64,000 bases of DNA from positions 481,770 to 545,769 of the forward strand of contig QEOQ01000180.1 of assembly GCA_010279815.1 (NCBI GenBank), in the 5' to 3' direction. This DNA comes from Brachionus plicatilis (Eukaryota; Rotifera; Eurotatoria; Ploima; Brachionidae). Shown here one piece after another: positions 14,156-24,784 of the stretch; position 1 is the stretch's first letter; every line of letters begins with the position of its first letter. The position numbers were made by a program, and so were the translations under genes. The notes beneath the pieces are model-generated. The model was not told where the DNA came from. It ran no database searches and saw nothing but the letters and a program-made list of their open reading frames with translations.

Positions 14156-14717
14156 AGATCAAAAGATCAAAAATATAAATTGTAATAATTTTTTTAAAAA
14201 TATAGAAAAAAAATTTTTTTCCAAAGCAATTACTTGACATGTCATGTCAAATTTATTTTATTAATTAAAATTTTAAAATACCGTTTTTATTGAACTTCAA
14301 TAGATTTAAATATTTTATTTGAATTTAATAAAAACTTATTTTTAAAGACAAAAAAATTTATTGTTTTAAAATTTAAAATTTATTTAAGCGAGGAAATAAT
14401 ATTATTTCAGCTTGAATGAATGGATTTAAAAGTTATAAATTTGAATTTTTTAAATTAACTTAACCTGAATTATTTAAATTATTGACTGTTTTTGTTAAAT
14501 AAAATAGAGATCAATCATTTTGATTTTAATTTGATAATTGAACCATTATTCAGATTCAACTTTTAGAAAATGGTTCTAAAAGTATCAACAAAATAAATAG
14601 CATTTGCTTGATAATGATCCAACGTGCTAACTTCAAGGACTTTATTTTTTCTACCAGTCGAACCACTTTTTTTAGGCCGAGAATTTTTATTTTATTTTAT
14701 CTTATATTTAAGAGAGT

Positions 14718-15473
14718 CGCTGCGTTACACACAAATTTCCTAACACACTTTTTATTTTTTTTTTGCTGCGTTCAACCTATTTTTTTTCTCAGCACACATT
14801 TTTTAGTATTTGTGCGTTTATTCTAAAAAATGAGTGAAAAGTAAAAAAACAAAGTTTCTGGTAAAATTTTATTTAAAATAAAAAAAAATATAAAATCAGT
14901 AACTTAATTTGAAAAAAAAAAAGTAAGCTATTTTTCACAAAAATTACAAGTCCACAATTTAATCGATTTAAGACTATCAGAACATTTAAGATGAAAATTT
15001 TTATAACATATCGAACAAATTTTTACATATTCCTTCAAATTAAAGTATTCATTACAAATGTCACATTTTAAATTAATCTTATAAGAAAATAAAGAAGCTT
15101 TAAGTTGTTTTATATAAATCAAAGTTAAAAGATAAATCAAAAATTGATCATTTATTTTTAATTATATAGACAGCATTGTACTAGGCATCAAAGTTAATTG
15201 GTCTTCAAGTATCAATAATTAGAATTTTCGCTATTCGCTATTAAAAGGTTGCATTGTCACAAACAATATTTTTATTTGTAGTCCAATTTCCATAAAATAG
15301 AGGTTAATTAAAAAGTCCAAAAAAAGTATTTTCAATAAAAATTTGTTTTTTATTTTTCACCAATTTTTAGAATAAAACGCACAAATTCTAAAAAATGTGC
15401 GTCGGAAAAAAAATAGGTTGAACGCAGCAACAAAAAAAAAATGTGTGTTAGGAAATTTATGTGTAACGCAGCC
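14718..15473. mobile_element. TIR element of about 755 bp with PHD-finger frame
   Basis: Two inverted arms of roughly 130-140 bp bound this block: 14718-14855 and 15340-15473. Both begin with GCTGCGTTACACA and carry a second inner motif GCTGCGTTCAACC followed by a run of T, then GTGCGTTT. The arms differ by scattered substitutions and small indels only. No perfect target-site duplication is visible. Between the arms, the minus strand encodes a PHD-type zinc finger. No transposase is present, so the element would be non-autonomous. The superfamily is unknown. Confidence 0.75.
14928..15140 (-). pseudogene. PHD-finger reading frame inside TIR element
   Basis: An open frame of about 70 codons contains CDIC, then CSICYKNFHLKC, then WTCNFCEK at its end. 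The order Cys2-Cys2-His-Cys with a terminal W-x-C-x2-C is the Cys4-His-Cys3 arrangement of a PHD finger, a domain that typically reads histone H3 tails and also occurs in some transposon proteins. The frame begins with non-ATG codons after an in-frame stop, so as it stands it is a fragment or an exon of a longer spliced product. It lies entirely between the inverted arms of the surrounding element, which suggests it travels with it. Confidence 0.65.
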
Positions 15474-15511
15474 AATTTCTATATTTAACTTAATTTTAAT
15501 TTTTTTTTATT

Positions 15512-15842
15512 CAGAATTGTTCAAAAGTCACAAGTCTTAAGTCAAGTCCAAGTCCGAACTTCTAATTTTGAACTTAAAATTTTTTTTTTCAAAAGTCCGA
15601 GCAAAGACTTTAAATTTTTTTTTTCAAAAAAAAGTCCAAGTCCAGGCTTTATGATTTTGAATACTGAAGAAGAATTGTGGAGACTTTTATGCTAAAATTT
15701 CAAAAAAATTCTGACATATTTCAAATCTATTGCATTAGACAACCCAAGTGTATATAAATTTTTTGATATGAAGCCTGATCTAGCAAATTAAAAAAAAAAG
15801 TCCAGACTTGGAATTTTTTTTTGGGACTTTTAAACAAGTCTG
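15512..15842. mobile_element. hAT-type MITE (CAGARTTGTTYAAAAGTC ends), with 8-bp TSD
   Basis: The left end is CAGAATTGTTCAAAAGTCAC and the right end is the inverse of a close variant (GACTTTTAAACAAGTCTG). The element is flanked by an exact 8-bp direct repeat TTTTTATT (15504-15511 and 15843-15850). CAG-type ends with 8-bp duplications are typical of hAT elements. The interior is non-coding and is shared with the copy at 18.07-18.93 kb, including a stretch around ATGAAGCCTGATCTAGCAAAT. Confidence 0.85.
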
Positions 15843-16417
15843 TTTTTATTCTTGTTTATTATTTTGTTAATAAAAAAAAGACAAAAAAGAAAACATGTCG
15901 AAAAATTGAAATTCAATGAGGAAAATATCAGCCAAAATTTTATAATTTAAAATCTTATTTTTTTTTGTAAACGCACTTTTATAAGTCTCATTTTGGTCAC
16001 CAAAATAATGTCAGCCCAAATTTTTGATTAACCATCCACGTCTGATTACTTTAAGTTGATTTTTTTTTTCCAAGTTAAAAATATTTTTTATTAATACAGC
16101 GAGAAAATTCTCTATTTTTTTGTTTCGTGGGTTTAAACTGGCAAAAAGGTAAATTTAGAACTGCAAAATCTTCTAGACCATATTTCATATTGCTTGAGTC
16201 CGAACACCAGTGGTTTAAATTATGAATTAAAATTTGGCTGCAAAAAATGTATCACTGAACTCATTTTAATACACAGCTGAATTAAAATTCTAAGACCCAT
16301 TTAAATTTTATTCAAGTAAAAAATAAAAACTTAAGCACATTTTTGTAAAAAAAAATAGGTTGAATTCGTTCTCATCTCTTGTTACAATTCTAGACCGGTA
16401 CTAGTCATCGCATAGAC

Positions 16418-19400
16418 ATGTTCAAGCCGTTCGATTTGTTCATGGAGAAAAAATTTCCGAATGAGGAAAATGCTGAAACTCTGGAAGAGGCAGAAAATAA
16501 ATGGAACAGCTTGGATCCAAGCAAAAAACTCAAGTTCATTAAAAAGGCTGAGAAAAAGTACGACGCCTATATCCAAGTAAATGGAACCGAAAAATTTCAA
16601 ATAAAAAATTTATTTTCATCTGCTAGGAAAATCCTGAAAGCCATGTCACGTTCAGCTCTTTGCTTTCTTATAGAGAGCTGGAAATTTTGTTCAAGTCATA
16701 TGGTCTTCCGGACAAACTGCAGCAGTAACTTTAAATAAATATTTTTTGTTTGAAAATTAAAAAAAAAATTTTCTCAGAAACAGCAAGATGTATTTTTTTA
16801 AAATAAAGCAGGACGAGGCGCGCAAAAACCTCGAAGATCCATCTGAGCTAGAGTCGGTCCTGCGCGAAGTAAGGTCCAAAGCAGATAACGACTGGAAACA
16901 ATTCACAGACAAAGAAAAACATCATTTATTAAAAGAGTTTCATCAAGTACTTTAAATAAAAATTTGGGAGGCGGACAAAATATAGATATGACAAAATATA
17001 CAGTACAATTTAAAACTAACTTGTACATTTCCTTTCCTCGACTCTTTCTTTTCTTCAACTCTTCCTAAAAGAAAAGTGGAGAAAGGAAAAATTGAGGAAG
17101 AGTCGAGTAAGAGTTGAGGAAGAATCGAAGAACAAAATGCGTATAGGTTAGTTTTGGTTGTATTGAAGAAAAAAGAATATAGAAAATTTTAATAATAGAA
17201 AAAAATGAGACTTTGGCTAAAACTTTAAATTAAAAAGCTAATTTTATTCATTTAAAACTAAGCTTAAAAATGGCGATTTATTATTTTTTAACTAAAATTA
17301 CTAGAAAAATTTTTTTTTTTCTAAATTTGCATAACTGATATTATTCTTATTAATTTTTCTAAATCGTATTAAAATTATAAATTAAGCATAATTATACTTT
17401 AAAAAAACTAAAAATCAGCAGATAGACTTTGAGCATCTTTTTAAGCCAGAGAAGGATGTTTTGTACAATTAGATTTTTTTTTTTGAATTAGAACAATATT
17501 TGGATAATTAAGAATATTATGGTATGGATTTTGATGAAAAATGTGAGTTCTGTAATCTGGTTTCTAATTAAGATCTCAATAATTATTTGCTTATTACAAT
17601 TTGGTTCATATAGAAGCAAAGTATAGATAAAAAATTTTAAAAAAGTTAAATAAATTTTTTTTTTGTTTAAATTTAATTAAATATTGAAAAAACTAGCATC
17701 AAACTTGTTTTAAAATAAATCCACATTTTTAAATTAATTAAGTAATTTTATGAAATGTAAGTCACTTTTATATTCATCTAGTAAAATTGGTAAAAAATCA
17801 GTAATTTTAGTTAATGAATTAGCACACGCCCTTAAAAATGGACAAAAACTTTTTTTCACCAATTTATCATTATTTTTTAAATCTAAAATTTCTAAATAAT
17901 CATAAAGACTAGTACTGTGACGGAACGTTCGATATTGCGCCCAAATTTTTTAAACAATGTTATACCATCCATATTTTAATTGAATATAAAATCATTTTTA
18001 AAAGGTTTTGGTAATAATTTACTAATTGGTGAAGAAAAAAATTGAACAAAAATTAATTAGTTTTTTTCAGAGTTGTTTATAAGTCACAAGCACAAGTCCG
18101 CACTTTTTTTTAAATTGTTTTTCAAAAGTCCAAATTCAGGCCTTAAAATTTTGAATACTGGAGAAGAATTGTGAAGACTTTTATGCTAAAATTGCAAGAA
18201 AATTCCGAAATATGGCAAATCTATATGCATTAGACAACCCGAGAGTATAAAAATTTTTTGATATGAAGCGGCATCTTGAAGTTAATGATCAATTCAAAAA
18301 ATCATTTCAATTCAAAAAGTTTATCCTTAGATATTCAAATCAATCTTTGATTTAATTTAAATAATTGTAATGTATTATGCTTTCGATGCAATGTATATAT
18401 TATAAAAAAAATTGAAAAAATATTTTCTCAATCCATTGATAATCGATTTTTAGATTTAAATTAATTAACTGATTTTTTGTAAATTTTATTTGAAAATTTT
18501 TGTCTCAAAAGTATTTGTGTTTAACATTCACAATTAAATTTAAAAAAGAAATTCAAATAATAAATTCCAAATAAGTAATAAAATGAAAATAAAACTTTAC
18601 AAAAAAACCGTTTAATAAATTAAAAATCGATTTTATGAATGGATTGAGAAAATCTTTTTTCAATTTTTTTTATTTTCTAAATCTACATTGCATGTAAGGC
18701 ACGTTACATTACAATTATTTAAATCAAATCAAAGATTTAATTTAATATCCAAACATAAACTTTTTGAATTGAAATGATATTTTGAATTGATCTTCAACTT
18801 CAAAATGCCTATGAAGCCTGATCTAGCAAATTTAAAAAAGTCTGTACTTAGACTTTCGAAAAAAAAAAATTTAAAGTCCAGACTTTTTTTTCAAAGACTT
18901 GGACTTTATTTTGGGACTTTTAAACAGCTCTGTACTATTTATTCTTTGTACAGTGCCGTAAATTAACTTGTCACATCATATCATATGATATCAACTGATA
19001 TCAGCTAATAACAGGAAAAAAAAATTATTTACATATTTTTACATACAGAAATTCAAATTTTAATTCATCTGATATTATCTGGTATCAAATGATAATAGCT
19101 AATATCAGCTGATATGGGGAAAGTTTAAAAAAATGATATTAAATGATATCAGATGATATGATGTGACAAGTTAATTTCCGACATTGTATAATTTTCTATA
19201 TTGTTGAATTCGATATTTTTTCTTTCTATATTATGTCACACTGCCAAAAAATTTTTTATTTAAACTTTAATCAATTAAATAAAAAAAAAAAAAGAAAGTG
19301 GCCCAATATAATGACCTTATATTTGATTTTGCACGCAATCTGCCAGAAAATCGAATAGTCGATTATAAAGAATTTTGTAAAAGAGTAAGCTTCCATTTGT

Positions 19401-20290
19401 GTTCTTTTTTTTGGTTAATTTTAGAACATTTGTTCAAAGCCTGAGCCCACTATGAAAGAAAGAAATCAAAAGGCGCCAAAAAAAGAACCGATTGAGCGTT
19501 TTGATAGAAAGTTCGTTCCTTTCGATGTTTATTTTGACAAGCACAGAGATGATTTCGATCAAGATGACAACATGAAAGCCTACAATGATGCACGCTCAAA
19601 ATTCAAGAGTCTAAGCGATAAAAAAAAACTCAAATATATCAAAAAAGCTGAGTTTAATTACGACGAACATTATGTAAGTTGATTTTTTGATTTTTTTTTT
19701 TTTAATTTTTTTAATTTTTTAAATAAATAGTTAAAATGGTTGTATAATTTTTTTGTTGTTTAGAAAAACTCTGATGATGAAAGACAATTGCTTTCTTCAT
19801 ACATGAATAAAAATGAGATGAAACTTCTCTTGGAGTCGTATGGAATGCCCGACACTGTGCCAAAGTAAATAGATGGTCAATTAGATGAAAATGGCTGTAA
19901 TTTGTTATTTTATTTAGCTTCAGTGCCTACTTTTTTAGCAAAAAAACTAAAGAAGGTATAAGTGACATGAAACAAGCCTTTGAATGCTTGAAGAAAATGA
20001 ATCCCGAGGAAAAAGATGAAATTCAAAAAGAACATGCTATGGTAAGCGAGAGTTAAAAATTTTTTTTTTATTAATTTTTTTTTAAATAGAAACAAGATGA
20101 ATACTTGTTAAAAAAGAAGCAGTTTTTGGACTCATTACCTTTTAGCAGACTGGAAGATTACAATTCCATGAAAAAACAAACTCGCAGATCGTTTACTCAT
20201 ACAGGTTCTGCGAGTAAAAAGCTCAAGAGAAATTCCAGTTCGACGCCAAATCACATTAAAAAGAGTGTGTCCGATGAAAGTGAAGGCTAA
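16418..20290 (+). CDS. Multi-HMG-box protein, UBF-like
   Basis: Eight exons give 396 residues: 16418-16576, 16627-16724, 16778-16946, 19295-19384, 19425-19673, 19764-19864, 19918-20041 and 20090-20290, in phase throughout. The protein is two copies of a two-box module. Each module has a first box (KPFDLFMEKKFP...LKFIKKAEKKYDAY; VPFDVYFDKHRDD...LKYIKKAEFNYDEHY), then ...LL-SYG-PD, then a second box ending YNDLIFDFARNLP or YLLKKKQFLDSLP. This layout and the F-x-SLP ending recall the tandem boxes of UBF (UBTF), the RNA polymerase I factor that binds rDNA. The C-terminus is basic and Ser-rich; UBF's acidic tail is missing. The first exon is preceded by an acceptor at 16393 and an in-frame open stretch, so an upstream exon may exist. 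AATAAA follows the stop by about 15 bp. Another DNA-bending HMG protein is possible. Confidence 0.75.
17030..17125. repeat. Imperfect polypurine/polypyrimidine inverted repeat in intron
   Basis: A C/T-rich stretch (CCTTTCCTCGACTCTTTC...CAACTCTTCCT) is followed by a nearly complementary A/G-rich one (GGAAGAGTCGAGTAAGAGTT, then GAGGAAG). The pair could fold into a hairpin of about 90 bp in intron 3 of the HMG-box gene. Confidence 0.5.
17330..17870 (-). repeat. Decayed dispersed repeat with relic coding
   Basis: This block aligns with 50555-51190 over about 550-600 bp at moderate identity, sharing TTAATTTTTCTAAATCGTAT, GAGCCAGAGAAGG-type and GAAAAACTAGCATCAAACTTG segments. On the minus strand both copies encode a similar peptide (LTKITDFLPILLDEYKSD here, LTKITDFSPILQDEYKN there), so an ancestral protein-coding element is likely. 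The family is not recognisable. Confidence 0.55.
18068..18932. mobile_element. hAT-type MITE interrupted by a nested foldback
   Basis: The ends are CAGAGTTGTTTATAAGTC and the inverse GACTTTTAAACAGCTCTG, the same family as 15512-15842 and 34300-34454. The interior before and after the nested insertion is co-linear with the 15.5 kb copy. No intact 8-bp duplication remains. It lies in intron 3 of the HMG-box gene. Confidence 0.8.
18269..18809. mobile_element. Foldback MITE nested in hAT MITE, 7-bp TSD
   Basis: Two inverted arms of about 200 bp run inward from CGGCATCTTGAAGTT and the inverse AACTTCAAAATGCC. The arms share CAATTCAAAA, TTTGATTTAATTT and ATGGATTGAGAAA. The insertion is flanked by TATGAAG on both sides (18262-18268 and 18810-18816), and removing it restores the uninterrupted sequence of the 15.5 kb hAT MITE. 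A single half-copy of the same family occurs at 53108-53270. Confidence 0.85.
18951..19186. mobile_element. Mariner-type MITE, TA-flanked
   Basis: The ends are CAGTGCCGTAAATTAACTTG and the inverse of CAATGTCGGAAATTAACTTG, followed by TCACATCATATCAT in both arms. TA lies on each side (18949-18950, 19187-19188). A CAGTG start and a TA target fit Tc1/mariner-derived non-autonomous elements. The interior repeats GATATCA-type hexamers. It is 236 bp long and non-coding. Confidence 0.82.
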
Positions 20291-21679
20291 TATGTTTTAG
20301 TTAAAATAAAAAATTGAAAAAATTAAATTTGTTTATCTAATGCTTAAAATTGAGCCAAATTTTAATATTTTTATTTAAAAAAAAATTTTAATTTGAGTTA
20401 ACCATTTGTTATCTTCTAATCAATTTTGTTCCAATGAAAAGTTGAAATTCCACTCTTTGGCAAATATTTATATTCCATATTATAAACAGAATTCACTAAA
20501 TAGTTTTTGAATTATAATAAAAATAACAATTTTAAAAGGTCTAAACTTTTTTATCACTAATAATAATATTAGTCAGCTATGGCAATCAGGTCTGCGAAGA
20601 TGTCTTAATAGAAAGACATCTATGGTAGCTCGATGGATAGCAATCTAGTTACACATAAAAAGACATTAATTGTTGTCTTTTTCATAATAAGTATTATCTA
20701 TAAATATTTAATATATAATTAAAATACAAAACTTTATTAAGAAAGTATAAAAAAAAGCTTGCAAAAAAGAGAAACTCCTAATCTTTAAATGTAATTAAAC
20801 TTTTATGCATAAAATTACTTTAGCTTAATAAATTTTCATAAAAATATATTTATTGAATATAAAAATACTTTTTTAGTCCGAAAAAAATTTAAATATCTTG
20901 TCTATACAAAAATTTGGATTATTCGAGTTTTAAAATTAGTTTTAGTGAATTTTTTGTTGGTTTTGGTCGATTTTTATTATTGCAAAAAAGGGTCTTGTCA
21001 GAATTGTTGAAAATGGCATTTAAAACCCAAATACTCGGCGTATTTTTATTTCTTTTTGGTCTTAAAAAAAAATTAGGAACAAAAAATAAAAAAAAAATTA
21101 AAACTATATAAAAATTTTTAAAAAATATACAGATTTCCTTCAATTTTTATGATTTTAAAAGAGACAGGTTGAGAATAAAGCATAAATAAAGAAAGGAAAA
21201 GCATAAATATAGAAAAAAAAACATATAGCAAAATATTGATTTAATTATTTAAAAAAAACATATAATCAATTTAAAAAAAAATAAACAAAAATTAGTTTTT
21301 GTAAAAATACTTATAAATTTTTTAAACTAGAGGGTTCAAACTTTTTTTTTAAACATTATAGAATAAGATCTGGTCTAAATTTCGTCTCATTTTATTATTG
21401 ATATTATTTATTTATTTTTTATTGATATCATGATATTATTTAAGTTATTTTTTATATAATTTAGTTAATGTTTTTTTCTCTCTTTTTACGTTTTTTCTAC
21501 CTTACTCATTTAAAATTAATCAATAGCCTGAAAAAAAAAACCAAAATTATTTTTGAATATAGAAATAAATTAAATTTACTTTTATTTCTTGAACGTTTTA
21601 TTAATATAATCCTTTTGTAAACGAGAAAAAAATTTTAGATTTGGCTTTGATAACATACTTTAAATTGGGTTTTAAAGTA
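20291..21679. other. AT-rich intergenic DNA after the HMG-box gene
   Basis: This begins with the 3' UTR and an AATAAA signal near 20305. Near 20615 there is a small perfect hairpin (GATGTCTTAATAGAAAGACATC), and a second at about 20660-20685 built from AAGACA and TGTCTT. I see no coding sequence; the frames at 20914-21143 on both strands are low-complexity. Confidence 0.5.
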
Positions 21680-21985
21680 ATGTGAAATTTTAATACAAAA
21701 ATTACGGTATAAAACGTAAAAACGTTCTGCAAAAAGTACAATATTGTTCAAATTTGTACAAACATATTCTAAGCTCTGCAAAAATTCTGCAATTTTTGTA
21801 AAATAGAAGCTATCAAAAATTATTTTATTAAAATATCCAATAAATTGCACAGTTTTTACAAAGCTCAGAATTCGTTTGTACAAATTTGTACAATATTGTG
21901 CTTTTTGCAGAACCATTTTTGCACAATTAAAAAAATTTTAACTTTTTCGCTTTCTATACTGTAATTTTGTACCAAAATTTCACAT
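21680..21985. mobile_element. Foldback MITE, TGTGAAATTTT family
   Basis: The arms begin ATGTGAAATTTTAATACAAA and, inverted, ATGTGAAATTTTGGTACAAA. The element sits between TA dinucleotides. Inner arms share GTTCTGCAAAAAGTACAATA and an inverse counterpart, so almost the whole element can fold on itself. The minus frame at 21635-21916 is a translation of this hairpin and not a gene. Confidence 0.8.
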
Positions 21986-22289
21986 TACCAAATTTTGGTC
22001 AATTTTGATTTTCGAAAGAGTGTACTGATCCAAATAATTATATCAAAATTTAACAAAGAAGGTATTCAAAATAAAATATCTTATATCCTAGAAAGAAGTA
22101 TTTATGATCGTTTTAAATTAATTAAATAAAAAATACTCCTATAAATTTTTTTTAAATATTGATTCGAAAATATTGACTTAGTGTTTTTAGATGATTATTC
22201 AATCGATTCATCAATTATGATCTCTAATTAATTATATTTTGATATTTTAAAATCTTTACAATTTGTTTAAATAAATTTTTGAGATTTTT

Positions 22290-22530
22290 AAAATTTTCTT
22301 TTTATTAATTAATGCGGCGAGATCTTATTTAATCCCGCCTTCTAGAAAGTTAAAATAAAGCAAATTTTTGATGATGAAAACCGAAGTTTTACATCATCGT
22401 AATTGAACCAATTTAACAATGACTCGAGTTTTTATAGTGATTTTACGCACTAAAATCAAGATTTTAAAATATTGCATTCAAATTAAAAATTCAAAAATTT
22501 TAAAATTTTTTAAACGCCATCTTTTAATTA
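22290..22530. repeat. Dispersed repeat, second copy of the COQ4 3'-flank sequence
   Basis: About 225 bp, starting AAATTTTCTTTTTATTAATT, with AATGCGGCGAGATCTTATTT following, is repeated almost exactly at 27729-27990 in the same orientation. The 27.7 kb copy has one extra short A/T insertion near its end. Both copies finish with TTTAAACGCCATCTTT. Inside is a hairpin, GATGATGAAAACCGAAGTTT followed by TACATCATC. No terminal inverted repeats are evident. Confidence 0.8.
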
Positions 22531-23724
22531 TTTAGTTTAAATATAATAAAATATATTCTTAACAGATAAACTGATAAAATTCAAGTGTTTAAAAAAAGTT
22601 TAATATAATCTCAAAATAAAAATAGGTGTTCATTAATGTAAACTTTAAATTCATTTAAAGGTTATTTTTTCCTAAATTATTGAATTAGCTCCCAACAAAA
22701 AAATTCTATTCAATAAAACTTGATTTAAATAACACTTCGTTAATAGATAAACAAGAACTTTTTAGGCTGTATTCTGTCTTATCCTTTTTAGTTATTCACA
22801 TTTTTATTATTAGAACAATTTTTTGTAAAATGTCATCTCCTCTTTTCTTTTTTTAGACCAAATATTTAGAGTCTAGTTTTTTTGTCTTATACTTTTGGGT
22901 GTGACAAATTTTAATTTTAATGAGATGACAGAAAAAAATAACTTTAGGCTCAAATTAAATCTAATTATTCTAACAAAATAAAATAATTTCTCTGCAACAA
23001 AAGTAATTGACTGATAATTTAAACCCTATTTTTATCGACTAAATAAACTAATCGGAGTGACAAAAATAAAAATAAGAATAACAAAGATGGTTAATTTTCT
23101 GACAAAAAAAAAAAAATAAAAAAATTAAAGAAAATTTAAAAATAAAATATTTGCTATTAGGTTTTGTTAAAAGTTGATTTCCTTAGTTTTCTTTGTTTTC
23201 TTGGTAAATGCCCATCAGTCAACTAATCAACGCTTCGTGGGATTTCCTTCTTCTTAAAAATGATATATCCAACTCGTAATCAAAAAGGAGTGGAAAAATA
23301 AATATACTAGATAAAGGAATAATTAATAATTAATGATCCTTGACGGACATCAGGAATTTTTTAATTATCATTCATTCATTTACCTATTTACGGCTATTTA
23401 CATTTACTTTATATGATTTAGTCCTGGAACAATTGATCCAAAAATCCAATTATACAAAAAAATGATTTAGTACAGGAACAATTGATTTGGCAATTTATTT
23501 TTAAATCTTTTTGGGCAAACTTGATTAAAATCGGCTTTTTCCCAATTTTTAGAATCGCTCAAAATGATAATAATAAAGCCTCTCTGCATGTGATTTATGG
23601 ATTAATAGGAAGTTAAAGGAAATAAAAAAAAAAGCTATCAGGTCTCTTTTTTACTCAGGGTCCTATAATGTCATTCTTTGCTTTTTTGATTGAAAATTAT
23701 TTAGAAATTTTTTTCAATCCATGC
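22531..23724. other. AT-rich intergenic DNA
   Basis: No gene seen. Around 23405-23500 there is a short imperfect duplication of ATGATTTAGTMCWGGAACAATTGAT, roughly 50 bp apart. Confidence 0.5.
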
Positions 23725-23812
23725 AGCTTTATTTATTTATTTTATTTGAAAAAAAAATTCAGAGGGGAAGTTGCTCTAGGCTGCTTCGAACGGCGCAGCG
23801 CCTTCTTTTAAG
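23725..23812 (-). mobile_element. LINE 3' UTR and tail fragment
   Basis: On the minus strand a GC-richer segment (GGCGCTGCGCCGTTCGAAGC, then AGCCTAGAGCAACTTCCCC) is followed by A-runs and an AAATA/AATA tail near 23730. This is the pattern of a truncated non-LTR retrotransposon end. No coding sequence is attached. Confidence 0.5.
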
Positions 23813-23944
23813 CTAGAATGTTAGGAATATTTTTGTTTTAATTAAACTGTATTAATGCATGATATTTTATATTTCAATACATCTCATTTGATTTTCATTT
23901 TATTTTAACCTTTTTGACTTCCCTTTTTTCTCATTCTATTTTAT

Positions 23945-24478
23945 TTAATTTTATTTGTTTTTTTTCCTTTTTTAGTAGAAGTAGTAGTAGTGTGAACTGC
24001 TGTACAGCGAAAAAGATCGCTATACCAACGCCAGTATGGCGCCTGGCCCATTAAGAGCCTTAGCATTCTTTGCTTTTATCCATACCAAAAACTTCTCTGT
24101 CGATTATTGCCTTGAAACTATTGAGTGAAACAGCATTTACAGCTCTTGCTGACAAACCATTCCATATATCCACCACCCTATTAGTTAAGAAATTGAAACG
24201 TGGAGGACCCTTCTTGGTCAGTTCTCTCACTAGTCTTTTTTCATGTCTTCTTAAATTACCAGCTGGTCCTGTTGTTGTTTTTGCATAATTAATTCCATTT
24301 ATTAAATTTATATTTTCCATACCTTTGACTAGTTTGTACATTTGGATTAAATCACCTCTTTTTCGCCTCTCTTCAAGGGTTGTCAAATTTAAAATCTTTA
24401 GCCTTGATTCATATGGAATATTTTTTAGACAACTTAGAAGTTTAGTCGCTCTCCGTTGTACCTTTTCGATTTTGATTT
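23945..24478 (-). pseudogene. 5'-truncated non-LTR retrotransposon (RT C-terminus and 3' UTR)
   Basis: On the minus strand an open frame from about 24475 to a stop at 24060 encodes the final 130-140 residues of a LINE polymerase: KIEKVQRRATKLLSCL, PYESRLKIL, EERRKRGDLIQMYKLVKG, FNFLTNRVVDIWNGL and VNAVSLNSFKAIID. These are standard C-terminal motifs of Jockey/CR1-like elements. A 3' UTR of about 110 bp follows, containing GGCGCCATACTGGCG and ACTACTACTACTTCTACT, then an A-rich tail. The frame is uninterrupted, so this insertion is younger than the 13.9 kb fragment. The 5' part is missing, as expected from incomplete reverse transcription. Confidence 0.85.
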
Positions 24479-24752
24479 TAATTTTTATTTTACTCTAAAT
24501 GAGCATTAGCTCTGTACATAAAACAAATAAATAAAATTAATTAAATGATGGCCTTTTTTTTTAGTACCAACAGAAATTTTCTTGTTCGAACATCAAAATT
24601 TGTTGAAGTAGAAATTGAAGAAAAAAATATTCATGGTGTAAGGTTTTATTATTATGATGAACAATTTTCGATAAAATAAAAAATTCACTTTTTTTTGAAT
24701 TTATTAAGAAAAATAAAAAAAGAACACTTATTTCGTTCGAAAGATTAAAAAG

Positions 24753-24758
24753 TTTATT
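24753..24758 (-). promoter_or_regulatory. Polyadenylation signal of the Beclin-1 gene
   Basis: AATAAA on the minus strand lies about 27 bp beyond the Beclin-1 stop codon, in an otherwise short 3' flank. The rest of the interval back to the LINE fragment is A/T-rich and empty. Confidence 0.5.
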
Positions 24759-24784
24759 TTAAAACTTAAAAAGGAAAAAATTGA

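Noticed and set aside
14037..14240. Minus-strand frame of 67 codons over the LINE scrap
   Set aside because: The retrotransposon motifs are in the neighbouring frame. This one is an out-of-frame reading of the same DNA.
20580..20690. Possible tRNA-like sequence (GGTAGCTCGATGGATAGCA)
   Set aside because: It resembles a tRNA D-arm, but there is no B box (GGTTCRANYCC) at the right distance and no acceptor stem pairs around it.
24070..24288. Plus-strand frame of 72 codons
   Set aside because: It is the complement of the LINE reverse transcriptase fragment, which has clear motifs on the minus strand.
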